Origin: Mesocentrotus franciscanus | Lineage: Eukaryota > Echinodermata > Echinoidea > Camarodonta > Strongylocentrotidae | Direction: 5' to 3' | DNA: 64,000 nucleotides | NCBI GenBank assembly: GCA_037976565.1 | Contig: CP137682.1 | Location: forward strand, 27,119,714 to 27,183,713 | Shown: positions 39,253 through 51,501 of the stretch, piece by piece | How the letters are laid out: each line of letters begins with the position of its first letter | Position numbering within the stretch: the first letter of the stretch is position 1 | Notes under the pieces: generated by a model | The model's database searches: none | What the model was told of the DNA's origin: nothing | The model's input: only the letters and a program-made list of their open reading frames with translations | Made by a program: the position numbers and the translations under genes

Positions 39253-39647
39253 GTCTACTGTTAGGAAATGACTTCTACCTGACATACTCAACAATTTCCT
39301 CAACATTTCCCGCTCTTTTTACCTTTTAGCCTTCTGGTCATGTAACATCCACGCATATCAGTCGAAAGAAAATGGGGAAAAGTAGGTCGCATGTTTGCCT
39401 TTCTCCATTCAATAGGGGCTTAAATATAACTGACGTAACGCCCCGGTTGGGTGTTTTGTTTCATATTAGGGGCTGCTGTGTTTTGTTGTAGTGGAATAAT
39501 CTCACTCCAGACGACTTAATCGTTTTTATCCTTGAAGGTATGAACTAAAGTGGAAATTATCTGCACACTGCTAGACCAAACAACAGCTCAAACAAAACAC
39601 TAGTCAATTGCATCTAGAGTTCTAGCATTGACGGAAATAATTTTTTC

Positions 39648-40428
39648 TTAAAGTCCAAGTCCACTTTAAAAATAACTTACTTTCAATAGAAGCAGAAAAA
39701 TCAGACAAGACAAACCAATCAAACAAAGTTTGAGCAAAATCGGATAACTAATAAGAAAGTTATGAATTTTTAATGACATGAAAAACTTTGAAAATCACTA
39801 GACAAATTGGCAACTCACTCATGAGTCTGTGACGTCATGTCCTCACTATCCACTAATTATTTTCTTTATATTAATAATATAAATTTCCTATTTTGCCCCT
39901 AAGAATCTTATTTCTTCACACCAGCATCCAAGTTAGATTGATAGTAATATGTTTTTGTGTGGATGCACTAATATAGAGTAATTTTTTTGCAGTTAAATCA
40001 TGATAAATTTGAATTTTGATAAAGTATTTATATAAAAATCAATAATTATGAATATACAATATTCAGAAAATAGTATCAATTCTTCAAAATTCATAAAAGA
40101 TTTTGGGAAATGTCATGCACGCAATATGATACAAATCACCTGGGCAAAGGCATGGAAAATCAAGTGTTGGGGATAAAAGGAAATTAATGGGATTAAACTA
40201 TATAAAGCAATCGATATAAAGTAGTGAGGACGTCATATGACGTCACAAACTGATAACCAAATTGGCAATTTGTGTAGTGATTATTTCCATTGTTCCATAC
40301 ATAGTTTTTCAAAAATTCATAACTTTCTTATTAGTTATCCGATTTTGCTCAAACTTTTTTTGATTGGTTTGTCTGATTTTCTGCTTCTATTGAAAGTAAG
40401 TTATTTTTGGAGTGGACTTGCCCTTTAA
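39648..40428. mobile_element. TTAA-ended MITE, family 3 (781 bp, ~125-bp TIRs)
   Basis: Starts TTAAAGTCCAAGTCCACTT and ends AGTGGACTTGCCCTTTAA. Inverted repeats include AATAACTTACTTTCAATAG and AATCGGATAACTAATAAG, extending about 125 bp. No transposase. Confidence 0.88.
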
Positions 40429-40706
40429 AGTAATCAAACGAAAATGTTCATATATGTTCAGGACTACGTGCCCAGCCATTTTGGTACAAGATATATAGTA
40501 CCTGAGGTATGAGGTTATAAAAATCAATTTGATATTCCAAATATTCTAGGCAAATGAACAAATGAACGTGTTTTGTGTTTTTTGTTAAAACTATTATTTT
40601 CAACAATTTTTCCTTCAGTTTGATACGTGTAGACCTGCATTTTGTTGCTTCGACAACTCATCCGCTGTATGGTAAATAATTCAGAATCAATTCAAGCCGG
40701 TTTCTC

Positions 40707-41241
40707 TTAAAGGTACTATGTCCCATTTGCAGGTCAAACCAAATGAAAAGGTTTAATTCCAACGGCATTTGAAAAACAATACTTATTTAGAACTTCCCTC
40801 AAAACGGAGGGGTTTGAAAATGGCTTTTTGTGGGGAAATAACGACCATTAGTTGTCGAATCGGCATAAGTGATTGCAATCACCTAAGTAATAGTCTGATT
40901 TTCAAACCTTTGTACCGAATGGTCTTACGTTTTGTGCTGCACAAAGATTCAATCAGTTTAATTTTGCCATTACAAGGAGTTATTGATGTAGACAAATGCT
41001 CATGTACCTGTTACAGCTCATTTTATGTATGTTATTACCAAAGAAAAAAGATGTCAGTCAGTCACTCAATAGTGTCTGACAGTGAAGTCTAGAAGGTAAA
41101 CGGGTTTTTTTGCATAATTTGAATACTAGGACACTGCTAACATTTAAATTTCACAGATAGGACATACATGACATATTCATAATTCCTTCAAAGTTCTACA
41201 GAATTTGATGTTGGCTGCAAAAGGGACATAGTACCTTTTAA
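40707..41241. mobile_element. TTAA-ended MITE, family 2
   Basis: TTAAAGGTACTATGTCCC at the left, inverted GGGACATAGTACCTTTTAA at the right. Colinear with 8658-9197. Confidence 0.88.
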
Positions 41242-42061
41242 AGAACAATTCCTTTAACAGAACCCAAGATTTAATAGCTTGATTTTCTTTCTTCTAAACA
41301 TTAGTCTGAAAACAGATTAGAGTCTCCCTAGAATGTATGCACGTAGGGTACGGTAGGGATAAAGGAAGGCGAGTTACGACGAAATTTCAAATGTGTGTTC
41401 ACAACCAGAATTACGTTAATATGTATGTTGAATGACATGAATGATATGAGTGAGCACCGTTCAGGTTCCTATAGCAGACCAAAAATACGTACACACTATA
41501 ATACTTTCCTTCTCATGAGGCTGTTCCTGAGACCAGGCTCGTCTATTAAAAGTCATAAGGGCGTTATCTCATAATACTATAACAAAGAATTAACGCCTTT
41601 CTGGCTCTAAACAACCTTCCTAGTTCAAGTGGCGTAGCGTATGTGGGTCCGGGTGAGGGGGTCTGGTCTTTATCTTGTGAATGAAAATATGAAGAAGTAG
41701 AACATCTAACCCCATGGACTGTTTGTTAAGGGGTCTTGTCATCCTTTTCTCACTTTCCTCTACCCCTTCATTTATCTTCCCTCTATTCCCTAACTCCCCT
41801 TTTTGTTGGAGGGGTAATTCATTCTGGGAATGCCTGCTACGTCATAATACCATGTTAAAACAACTTCGTTTATTCAACACATCTGTTTCTATCCATGAAA
41901 TCTATAATTTATGGGATACCAACTTTAAACAGGCGAATGAACTTTACAATCACACAGGTAGGATCTCGTTTTATTTTACTGTAATTACTTATACGTGTTC
42001 AATGGTCTTTGTAAATAACATACTTTTCATGATTTTCCTAAACTGTCTCGTCTTCTACTGC
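41242..42061. other. Unannotated stretch before the TTC array
   Basis: An open frame from 41714 runs into the TTC array, but its upstream part has no recognisable domain and its length comes from the repeat. Confidence 0.4.
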
Positions 42062-42298
42062 TCTTTTTTTTCTCCTCCTCCTTCTTCTTCTGTTTTCTTC
42101 TTCTTCTTCTTCTTCTTTTTCTTCTTCTTCATCTTATTCATCTTCTTCTTCTCCTTCTTTCTCTCCTTCTTCGTCTTCTTCTCCTCTCGCTTTTCTTCTT
42201 CTTCTTCTTCTTCTTCTTCTTCTTCTTCTTCTTCTTCTTCTTCTTCTTCTTCTTCTTCTTCTTCTTCTTCTTCTTCTTCTTCTCCTTCTTCTCCTCCT
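42062..42298. repeat. (TTC)n microsatellite
   Basis: About 235 bp of TTC/TTCTTT units, with a perfect block of about 30 units at 42194-42280. Confidence 0.95.
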
Positions 42299-42969
42299 CA
42301 TTTTATTGAGGCAAGTTAGTACTCTACACATGTATATCAGTCGTGGGATCTAGTCATGCATGTTTATTTTATTCCAGTGTGAAATTCATGTTGATGTTTA
42401 CCTACCTCTCACATGGGAACTGGGTTAGCCGACTTACAAATCGAAAGATCCGTCAACGTGCTTAAAGGTTGTCCTGAGAGTTCTTGTCAAGTCAAGTGGC
42501 AAATTGTGAGAAATTGTCTCTCGTTCCTAGTTCTTAATAACCAATTTGATGAGGCTTTTATTTTGGCTCTTCAGAATTTCTATTTAATTCGTATTCCAGG
42601 TGCCATTTAGTCTTACAAGTTTTATAAGTATTTTGACCCTTTATTTTAGGCCTACATTTTGTACGATGTATTCTGCAAAAATTCTGCAGTAGTTTTTTTT
42701 TGTCATGACCAGAATTCAAGACCTTTAACTTCTTTCCTCGCCAACGTTCTGCAGAAATAGTTGCCGGGTCAATGATTCGGTCATGTTTTTCCCACTGGAA
42801 AGTTCAATACCGGATTTTAATCCCTAAACAAGTCGTGAGCCAAATAGAGCAAGTTATTTGAGAACGTGAGGTCGATTCATACCAAAATATATTCTATTTT
42901 GAAAAGGAGTAAAATGCACTTTAACATGTTAAACTGTAAAGTATACATCACTTACTCTCCCTATACTCT

Positions 42970-42995
42970 TTCTCTCTCTCTCTCTCTCTCTCTCC
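42970..42995. repeat. (CT)n microsatellite
   Basis: Short CT run after CTATACTCTTT. Confidence 0.85.
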
Positions 42996-43089
42996 CACTA
43001 CCCCTCTCACACCATCTCTATCTGACCTTCCCTCTTTTTCTCTCAGTAATCCCTAAAATACACAGTTTTGGCAATTCATTTGCATAATA

Positions 43090-43515
43090 ATCTTTCTTTA
43101 TCTCTTTACTTACATATATCTTTATTTCATTCTTTCTTTATTTCTCTATTTTTTTAAATTATACTTCTTTACTTCTTTATCTCTTTACTTACATATATCT
43201 TTATTTCTTTCTTTCTCTATTTCTTTACTGCTTTACTTCCTTATCTCTTTACTTACATATATCTTTATTTTTTTTCTTTATTTCTCTATTTCTTTACTTC
43301 TTTATCTCTTTACTTACATATATCTTTATTTCTTTCTTTCTCTATTTCTTTACTGCTTTACTTCCTTATCTCTTTACTTACATATATCTTTATTTTTTTT
43401 CTTTATTTCTCTATTTCTTTACTTCTTTATCTCTTTACTTACATATATCTTTATTTATTTATTTCTTTATTTCTCCTTTTCTTTACTTCTTTACTTCTTT
43501 ATCTGTACTAAATTG
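43090..43515. repeat. ~62-bp pyrimidine-rich tandem array
   Basis: ACATATATCTTTATT recurs at about 43110, 43190, 43256, 43318, 43380 and 43440, with CTTTACTTCTTTATCTC between. A two-unit (~124 bp) higher-order pattern alternates GCTTTACTTCC and TTCTTTACTTC versions. Confidence 0.85.
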
Positions 43516-44048
43516 AACATATATCTTTGTTTCTTTTATCAAATTGTTTCTTTATTTATCTTTCTCTTGGTGGAGGTTTTTTGGAGAATTTTCATTACGA
43601 CCCATGAATGAGTTCCATTATTCAAAGTTTATGCATGTATACTACGAAGTTATGCTGCACCCTTTTTATATTTCTAACTCACTTCCCTTTCTTCTGGAAA
43701 AGGGCCCATAGTATTCTGACCGATTTAATTTCTTTACCTACTGACGATGATTCGGAAAAGTCGCCATCGATCACTTTTTTTTTAGGTCATAACCGAAATA
43801 CCTTTAGACTTTGTATGGAAAACTGAGAGGCATGCAATATTATTGTGTTTCCTAGGCAACAACGCAATACGGGTATGAAACAAAATACAGTTCTGATCTT
43901 CCTGATAGTCTGTCCGATGTGATTTGGAACTGGTAGTTGAAGTTTGAGGTACAACCGTTCTCTTATTGGGGGTAGACCACCTGAGTGGATAGTATTACAA
44001 ATAACGCGGAAGGCAAGTGTTTGAAGACAGTCTAGTGTTCAGGTAATA
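43516..44048. other. Unannotated stretch
   Basis: Nothing supported. Confidence 0.4.
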
Positions 44049-44185
44049 CCTCAGTCACATCGCCAAACCGAATCCACACCGACCCCAAAACGGATAAGAC
44101 GGATAATAATTGGCCAATATTCGTCATGTAATTGCTTTTCGGTCTGTTTTTCGGTCTTGTATCGATCTTATTAGTGTGACTGAGG
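44049..44185. mobile_element. Small MITE (TIR CCTCAGTCACA)
   Basis: CCTCAGTCACAT at the left and GTGTGACTGAGG at the right are inverted repeats. The interior contains 'CCGACCCCAAAACGGATAAG'. Related ends occur at 11844-11855 and 54440-54450. Confidence 0.7.
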
Positions 44186-44828
44186 AATTATTAACATTGC
44201 GTGTCAATGGCTTGGGCTATTTCTTAATAACATTACTCATTAGCCAAAGACCGTTAATTGTTAACGTACCAAGGAAAAACTTGACAGAAATCACTTTCAA
44301 TGAAAGCCAACTCTTGTATGCACACATTGGACCACGGAACTAAATGTTTCAGTGCTCAACATGCCGTCGGGACGACCAGTTCGATTCTTTACGCATTATT
44401 AAAACAAAATGAGATTATCTTCTCATTTTCTTCCAAAATCAGTCGGCAGATATCATGTAATGTCATCTTTTTGAATGAAGTAAACGATCTCCCAAAATAT
44501 ATACTGTCAAAGTTTATTTATTTCCACTTTATCGAAAATAACATAATTGAATATAATGAACATGGTAATAATTATAGCTAAACATGCAATATAGAAACAT
44601 AATCTACATGGTAATAGTTATAACAAAAGATACAATCATAAGTTTGATAAATACATTGCAAAAAAAGAAAAAGGCTAAATAAAGTGGGGGATCTACTTAA
44701 AAGTTGCTGTTGTCTCGACTGATTTATGGAAATAGATAGCATCATTACTTTTTGGAAAGAATTTTTGGTTAATTTCCTGTTTGTTTTTTTGTTTGTTTTC
44801 TTTTTTCTTGTTTGTTCTGTTCTGCTTG

Positions 44829-44836
44829 GTTTTTAC
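44829..44836. repeat. 8-bp target-site duplication (left) of the hAT-like element
   Basis: GTTTTTAC, identical to 51494-51501. Confidence 0.9.
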
Positions 44837-44930
44837 CAGGCGCGGATCCAGGGGGGAGGCCGAGCGGGCCTTGGCCCCCCCCCCCAAAAAAAAAAAAAGA
44901 GAGAGAGAGAAGGAAAAGAAGAGAAAGAAG

Positions 44931-47900
44931 GAAGAAGAAAAGGGGGAAAAGAAGGAGGTCGGGGGAGCCGAAAGGGCCTTGCCTCCTAGGCTGTTGCCTC
45001 CCCCAGTAAAAAAATAAAAAGAAGGAAGGAAAGGGAAAGAAAAAGGAAAAGAGGAGATAAAGGGAAGGAAAAAGAGGAAGAAGAAAAGAAAAGAAGGGGA
45101 TATCAGTTGCAATTTTCCCGCCAAGTTGTGGATCGGGGCTTGCCTCTAACCCCCTCCCCCCCAAAAAAGAGAGAAGGAAGGAAAGGGAACAAAAAGACGA
45201 AGAAGAAAAGAAAAGGGTGAAAAGAAGGGAGATCAGTTGCGATTAATTCCGCCAACAACGTGTGGATCGGGGGGGGAGTCTAAAGGCCCCTGCCCCCTAC
45301 AGCAAACCTAAAAGAGAGAGAGAGAAGGGAAAGGGACACTTGCTGAAATGACACAATTTTCCGAGTTTTTCCTCACTTTTTAGTAAATTATATTTTTATG
45401 CGTTTGTTGGAAAATAACAAATTCCTAAATTTACAGTCAGGCAAGAAATTTCCGAGTTTTTTCCTCACTTTTTAGTAAATTATACTCTTTTATGCGTTTG
45501 TTGGAAAATGACAAATTCCTAAATTTACAGTCAAGCAAGATATTTCCGAGTTTTTTCTTCACTTTTTAGTAAATTATACTTTTTATGCGTTTGTTGGAAA
45601 ATAATAAATTCCTAAATTTACAGTCAGGCAAGAAATATGCTTATTTAGAGGCCTACATGTCAGGGCCCGCGGAACTGCGGGGATCGAGGGCCTGAGCCCC
45701 CAACTTTTTTTGAAAAAGTATATTAAAGAAAATTAGAAAGAAAGAATAGTGACCTGCCAGTGTCACAAAATAATGGGGTATAAAAATATGCTCATCTGAC
45801 CGTGATTAAATGCCTATAACCCCTGAGCTTCCGGGGGCTCTGCCCCCTTGATTCCACCTAGGGGATCTAAGGCGGGCCCCTGGATGCTCATCTGACGGTA
45901 ATTTAATGCCTAAAACCCCTGAGCTTCTGGGGACTTCGCCCCCTGGACCCCACACCAATTATGGTCTTGCCAGTGTCACAAATAAGGTATCAAAATAGGC
46001 TCATCTGACAGTAATTAAACGCCTAAAACACCTGAGCTTCTGGGCCTCCGCCCCCTGGACCCGACGCTAAATAGTGTCCTGCTTCTGTCAATAAGGAAGA
46101 AGAAAAGAGGAAAAGAAGGAGGTCGGGGAGGGGCCGAAAGGGCCTTGCCTCCTAGGCTGTTGCCTCCCCCAGTAAAAAAATAAGAGAGAAGGAAGGAAAG
46201 GGAAAGAAAAAGGAAAAGAGGAGATAAAGGGAAGGAAAAAAGAGGAAGAAGAAAAGAAAAGAAGGGGATATCAGTTGCAATTTTCCCGCCAAGTTGTGGA
46301 TCGGGGGCCTGCCTCTAACCCCCCCCCTCCCCCGCCCCCCAAAAAAGAGAGAAGGAAGGGAAAGGGAACAAAAAGACGAAGAAGAAAAGAAAAGGGTGAA
46401 AAGAAGGGAGATCAGTTGCGATTAATTCCGCCAACAACGTGTGGATCGGGGAGGGGAGTCTAAAGGCCCCTGCCCCCTACAGCAAACCTAAAAGAGAGAG
46501 AAGGGAAAGGGACACTTGCTGAAATGACACAATTTTCCGAGTTTTTTCCTCACTTTTTTAGTAAATTATATTTTTTATGCGTTTGTTGGAAAATAACAAA
46601 TTCCTAAATTTACAGTCAGGCAAGAAATTTCCGAGTTTTTTCCTCACTTTTTAGTAAATTATACTCTTTTATTCGTTTGTTGGAAAATGACAAATTCCTA
46701 AATTTACAGTCAAGCAAGATATTTCCGAGTTTTTCTTCACTTTTTAGTAAATTATACTTTTTATGCGTTTGTTGGAAAATAATAAATTCCTAAATTTACA
46801 GTCAGGCAAGAAATATGCTTATTTAGAGGCCTACATGTCAGGGCCCGCGGAACTGCGGGGATCGAGGGCCTCGAGCCCCCCAACTTTTTTTGAAAAGTAT
46901 ATTAAAGAAAATTAGAAAGAAAGAATAGTGACCTGCCAGTGTCACAAAATAATGGGGTATAAAAATATGCTCATCTGACCGTGATTAAATGCCTATAACC
47001 CTGAGCTTCCGGGGCTCTGCCCCTGATTCCACCTAGGGATCTAAGGCGGGCCCCTGGATGCTCATCTGACGGTAATTTAATGCCTTAAACCCTGAGCTTT
47101 GGGGACTTCGCCCCCTGGACCCCACACCAATTATGGTCTTGCCAGTGTCACAAATAAGGTATCAAAATAGGCTCATCTGACAGTAATTAAACGCCTAAAA
47201 CACCTGAGCTTCTGGGCCTCCGCCCCCTGGACCCGACGCTAAATAGTGTCCTGCTTCTGTCAATAAGGAAGAAGAAAAGAGGGAAAAGAAGGAGGTCGGG
47301 GGAGGGGCCGAAAGGGCCTTGCCTCCTAGGCTGTTGCCTCCCCCCCCCCAGTAAAAAAAATAAGAGAGAAGGAAGGAAAGGGAAAGAAAAAGGAAAAGAG
47401 GAGATAAAGGGAAGGAAAAAAGAGGAAGAAGAAAAGAAAAGAAGAGGGATATCAGTTGCAATTTTCCCGCCAAGTTGTGGATCGGGGCCTGCCTCTAACC
47501 CCTCCCCGCCCCAAAAGAGAGAAGGAAGGGAAAGGGAACAAAAAGACGAAGAAGAAAAGAAAAGGGTGAAAAGAAGGGAGATCAGTTGCGATTAATTCCG
47601 CCAACAACGTGTGGATCGGGGAGGGAGTCTAAAGGCCCCTGCCCCTACAGCAAACCTAAAAGAGAGAGAGAAGGGAAAGGGACACTTGCTGAAATGACAC
47701 AATTTTCCGAGTTTTTTCCTCACTTTTTTAGTAAATTATATTTGTTTATGCGTTTGTTGGAAAATAACAAATTCCTAAATTTACAGTCAGGCAAGAAATT
47801 TCCGAGTTTTTTCCTCATTTTTTAGTAAATTATACTCTTTTATGCGTTTGTTGGAAAATGACAAATTCCTAAATTTACAGTCAAGCAAGATATTTCCGAG

Positions 47901-48430
47901 TTTTTTCTTCACTTTTTAGTAAATTATACTTTTTATGCGTTTGTTGGAAAATAATAAATTCCTAAATTTACAGTCAGGCAAGAAATATGCTTATTTAGAG
48001 GCCTACATGTCAGGGCCTGCGGAACTGCTCGAGGGCCTCGAGCCCCCAACTTTTTTGAAAAAGTATATTAAAGAAAATTAGAAAGAAAGAATAGTGACCT
48101 GCCAGTGTCACAAAATAATGGGGTATCAAAATATGCTCATCTGACCGTGATTAAATGCCTATAACCCTGAGCTTCCGGGGCTCTGCCCCTGATTCCACCT
48201 AGGGATCTAAGGCGGGCCCCTGGATGCTCATCTGACGGTAATTTAATGCCTAAAACCCTGAGCTTCTGGGGCTCCGCCCCTGGACCCCACACCAATTATT
48301 GTCTTGCCAGTGTCACAAATAAGGTATCAAAATATGCTCATCTGACAGTAATTAAATGCCTAAAACACCTGAGCTTCTGGGCCTCCGCCCCCTGGACCCG
48401 ACGCTAAATAGTGTCCTGCTTCTGTCAATA
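44931..48430. repeat. Three ~1.17-kb tandem units inside the hAT-like element
   Basis: Units start at 44931, 46095 and 47268. Each holds a GA/AAG-rich first part, the marker CCGCCAAGTTGTGGATCGG, three ~93-bp AT-rich subrepeats and three or more ~100-bp GC-rich subrepeats. Differences are mostly indels in homopolymers. Confidence 0.93.
45350..45640. repeat. ~93-bp AT-rich subrepeats (first triplet)
   Basis: TTCCGAGTTTTTTCCTCAC, AGTAAATTATA, GCGTTTGTTGGAAAAT and CCTAAATTTACAGTCA recur three times. The same triplet appears at about 46535-46815 and 47705-47985. Confidence 0.92.
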
Positions 48431-48431
48431 A

Positions 48432-48660
48432 GGTATAACAAAAATGCTCATCTGACCGTAATTAAACGCATAAAACCCTGTGCTTCCGGGGCTCTGCCCT
48501 GACCCACCAAGGGCCCCAAGGCGGGCCCCTGGATACTCACCTGACTGTAATTTAATGCCTAAAACCCTTGAGCTTCCGGGGGTTCGCCCTGGACCCATCG
48601 CCATTTAGTGACCTGCGAGTGTCACAAATAAGGTATCAAAATATGTTCATCTGACCGTAA
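48432..48660. repeat. Extra ~100-bp GC-rich subrepeats
   Basis: 'CTCATCTGACCGTAATTAAA', CCTGAGCTTCCGGGGCTC and GGCGGGCCCCTGGA units continue past the third 1.17-kb unit; the family resumes after the nested element. Confidence 0.85.
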
Positions 48661-49923
48661 TCTAACAAGTGAAACGCTCTCGGCGGTCTCGCCTGCATTA
48701 CGCAATTCGATATGATGAAAAATTGAGGTAGGGACATTATTGATAGGCAGGTTTGCCCATTAGCAGGCCCCCCAAAATGAAATCCTCTGAATCTAATCAG
48801 CATTTTGAAGTGAATATTGACTAAGAATATGCAGACCTGAAATGACATTTGACCTTGACTTTGTCACCTAAAAGACTAATCACATGATTGGTGATACTTG
48901 ATAACCCTTATGTTCAAGTTTCATGGAATAGGAATGTATACTTTCAAAATTACGATAAAAATTCAAGATCTTAACGTGATGCCACAACATAGTCTAAGTT
49001 TGATGACTGGAAATGACCTTTGACCTTGACTTAGTGACCTGAAATTCTACTCACATGATTGGGGATACTTGATAACCCTTTAGTCTAAGTTTCATTGAAT
49101 AATAACTTATACTTTCAAAATTATATTAAAAATTCAAAAACTTAACCTCAGGTTAAGTTTTTGATGATGATGCCACAACATGGTCTAAGTTTGTTGACCT
49201 TAAATGACCTTTGACCTTGACTTTGTGACCTGAAATTCTCCTCACATGATTGGGGATACTTGATAACCCTTTAGTCCAAGTTTCATTGAATAAGAACTTA
49301 TACTTTCAAAATTATATTAAAAATTCTAAAACTTAACCTTGGTTAAGTTTTTGATGTTGACGCCGCCGCCGTCGCCGCCGCCGCCACCGGAAAAGCGGCG
49401 CCTATGTCTCGCTTTTTGCTACGCAGGCGAGACAAAAACCCCTGAGCTTCCGGGGGCTCCGCCCTTTCGACTCCACAAGGGGTCCTGAGGCGGCCCTGAA
49501 TACTTAACTGACCGTTATAAAATGCCTAAAACCCTCCCCCTGGACACCACGCCAATGAGTGACCTGCCAGTGTCATGAATTAAGGTATCAAAATATGCTC
49601 ATCTGGCCGTAATTAAATGCCCATATCCCTGAGCTTCCAGGGCCTCCGCCCTTGATCCCCGCCGGCGCTTTGCCCCTAGACCCCACGCCAATTTATGCTA
49701 CGCTCTACTTGATCACAAATACTTTAGCGTCCCCGACCCACTTTGAAAAACGTTCAGTGGGGCCTGGAGGTGAGTGGGGAGATGCAGATTTTTGTCTGCC
49801 CCCAAAAAAAACCGTTTTTGCTCATTACGCCACTGCTGGTCACCATTACGTACAAATATTTGGCTCGCATAATTTCAAATTTGGGCCGCCCCTCCCCCTT
49901 AAGAAATCCTGGATCCGCGCCTG
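48545..49923. repeat. Terminal-block duplicate, proximal copy
   Basis: Apart from the nested element, it is colinear with 50645-51493 and ends at an internal GGATCCGCGCCTG that copies the transposon terminus. Confidence 0.85.
48662..49432. mobile_element. Nested ~770-bp element with ~160-bp internal tandem repeats
   Basis: Interrupts a subrepeat that is uninterrupted at about 50758-50800. The left end has GGTCTCGCCTGC and the right end GCAGGCGAGAC (short inverted repeat). Inside, three ~160-bp units share TGACCTTTGACCTTGACTT, CACATGATTGGGGATACTTG and TTTCATTGAATA. A GCC-repeat hairpin lies near 49360-49400. The layout recalls tandem-core elements of marine invertebrates; class not assigned. 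Confidence 0.7.
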
Positions 49924-50023
49924 CCTGATGCAAGTCAGTTGGATCATGTGGTCTAAAAACGAAACCAGAGAAAAATACACATAATTAGAGAACTAGAGCT
50001 AATCATGATCTCATCATCGTTAT

Positions 50024-50280
50024 CCTTTTTTCCGCTCTAGTTAGCTCGATCTTTAGAAAAAACATGTTACAATTATTTTGCTTTTGTCCCCTTTTAGTCT
50101 TCCTCTGCTAAATTACGCGCAAGATTTCTCGCCACATTGCCTGTTCTTTCTTTTGTATTCACTTAACAGAACTCAACAGCGAGGTGAGGTGAAAAACACC
50201 TCTTCATGAATAGATCTTTGTTCAATGGTTTTTCTTTTTTCCGCCCTAGTTAGCTCGATCTTTAGAAAAAAGAAAACGTC
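50024..50280. repeat. Short direct repeat, ~207-bp spacing
   Basis: CTAGTTAGCTCGATCTTTAG occurs at about 50036 and 50246, both preceded by a T-rich tract plus CCGC. Confidence 0.6.
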
Positions 50281-50644
50281 ATGATTTTTTTCTTGTCCCC
50301 TACTGTTATTCTTTCCTTTAAAAAAAATGCGTTTCATAATCTCGATACAGTTCCTGTTGTCTCTTTTAAAAGGTGTTTTCTTTTCAGTCCTTTTATCCTT
50401 CTTCTCCGTAGTCCGTCAAACCTTCAATATATCCATACAAACTACTTTACTTTATCGTTCGCCTTTTAAACAGATCTATTAGAATTTGACGTTTTATAAA
50501 GAATAAGAATCAAAACATGATTGATATTTTTTCGTATTTCCGATGGTGAGAAAAGGGTTCAGTAATGTTTCCGAAAATGGAATAGGGTGCGTAATTGCGA
50601 AAACGAGAAAGGGTTCATAAGTCCAAATTAAAATGTAAAACGTT

Positions 50645-51493
50645 TATGACTGACTGTAATTTAATGCCTAAAACCCTTGAGCTTCCGGGGGCTTCGCCCC
50701 TGGACCCTCGCCATTTAGTGACCTGCGAGTGTCACAAATAAGGTATCAAAATATGTTCATCTGACCGTAATTAAATGTCTAAAAACCCTGAGCTTCCGGG
50801 GCTCCGCCCTTTCGACTCCACCAGGGTCCTGAGGCGGCCCTGAATACTTAACTGACCGTTATAAAATGGCTAAAACCCTGAGCTTCTGGGGCTCCCCTTG
50901 GACACCACGCCAATTAGTGACCTGCGAGTGTCACAAATAAGGTATCTAGATATGCTCATCTGACCGTAATTAAGTGTCTAAAACCCTAAGCTTCTGGGGT
51001 CTGCCCCTTCGACCCCACCAGGGGGTCTAAGGCAGGCCCCTGAATGCTTATCTGACCGTTATAAAATGCCTTAAATCCCTGAGTTTCAGGGGGCTCAGCC
51101 CCCTGGACCCCATGCCAATGAGTGACCTGCCAGTGTCATGAATTAAGGTATCAAAATATGCTCATCTGGCCGTAATTAAATGCCCATATCCCCTGAGCTT
51201 CCAGGGCCTCCGCCCTTTGATCCCCGCCGGCGTTTGCCCCTAGACCCCACGCCAATTTGCGCTACGCTCTACTTGATCACAAATACTTTAGCGTCTCCCA
51301 CCCACTTTGAAAAACGTTCAGTGGGACCTGGAGGTAAGAGTGGGGAGATGCAGATTTTTTTGGCTGCCCCCCCCAAAAAAAAAAACCGTTTGTGCTCATT
51401 ACGCCACTGCTGGTCACCATTACGTACCAATATTTGGCTCGCATAATTTCAAATTTGGGCCTCCCCCCCTAAGAAATCCTGGATCCGCGCCTG
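50645..51493. repeat. Terminal-block duplicate, distal copy
   Basis: Ends at the true right terminus of the hAT-like element. It provides the empty site for the nested element in 48662-49432. Confidence 0.85.
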
Positions 51494-51501
51494 GTTTTTA
51501 C
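51494..51501. repeat. 8-bp target-site duplication (right) of the hAT-like element
   Basis: GTTTTTAC, identical to 44829-44836. Confidence 0.9.

Larger units (their letters stand above)
44837..51493. mobile_element. hAT-like non-autonomous element, 6657 bp
   Basis: Begins CAGGCGCGGATCCAGG and ends with its exact reverse complement. Both sides carry the same 8-mer GTTTTTAC (44829-44836 and 51494-51501). Eight-bp target duplications and CAG-type ends are features of hAT transposons. The interior is satellite DNA, a terminal duplication and a nested element. No frame resembles a transposase, so movement would have needed one from elsewhere. Confidence 0.88.

Noticed and set aside
41714..42319. 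201-residue frame with a poly-Ser end
   Set aside because: The second half is translated (TTC)n and the first half shows no recognisable domain.
44693..45164. Overlapping 80-140 residue Phe/Ser/Lys/Glu-rich frames
   Set aside because: They are translations of GA/AAG-rich satellite inside the hAT-like element, on both strands.
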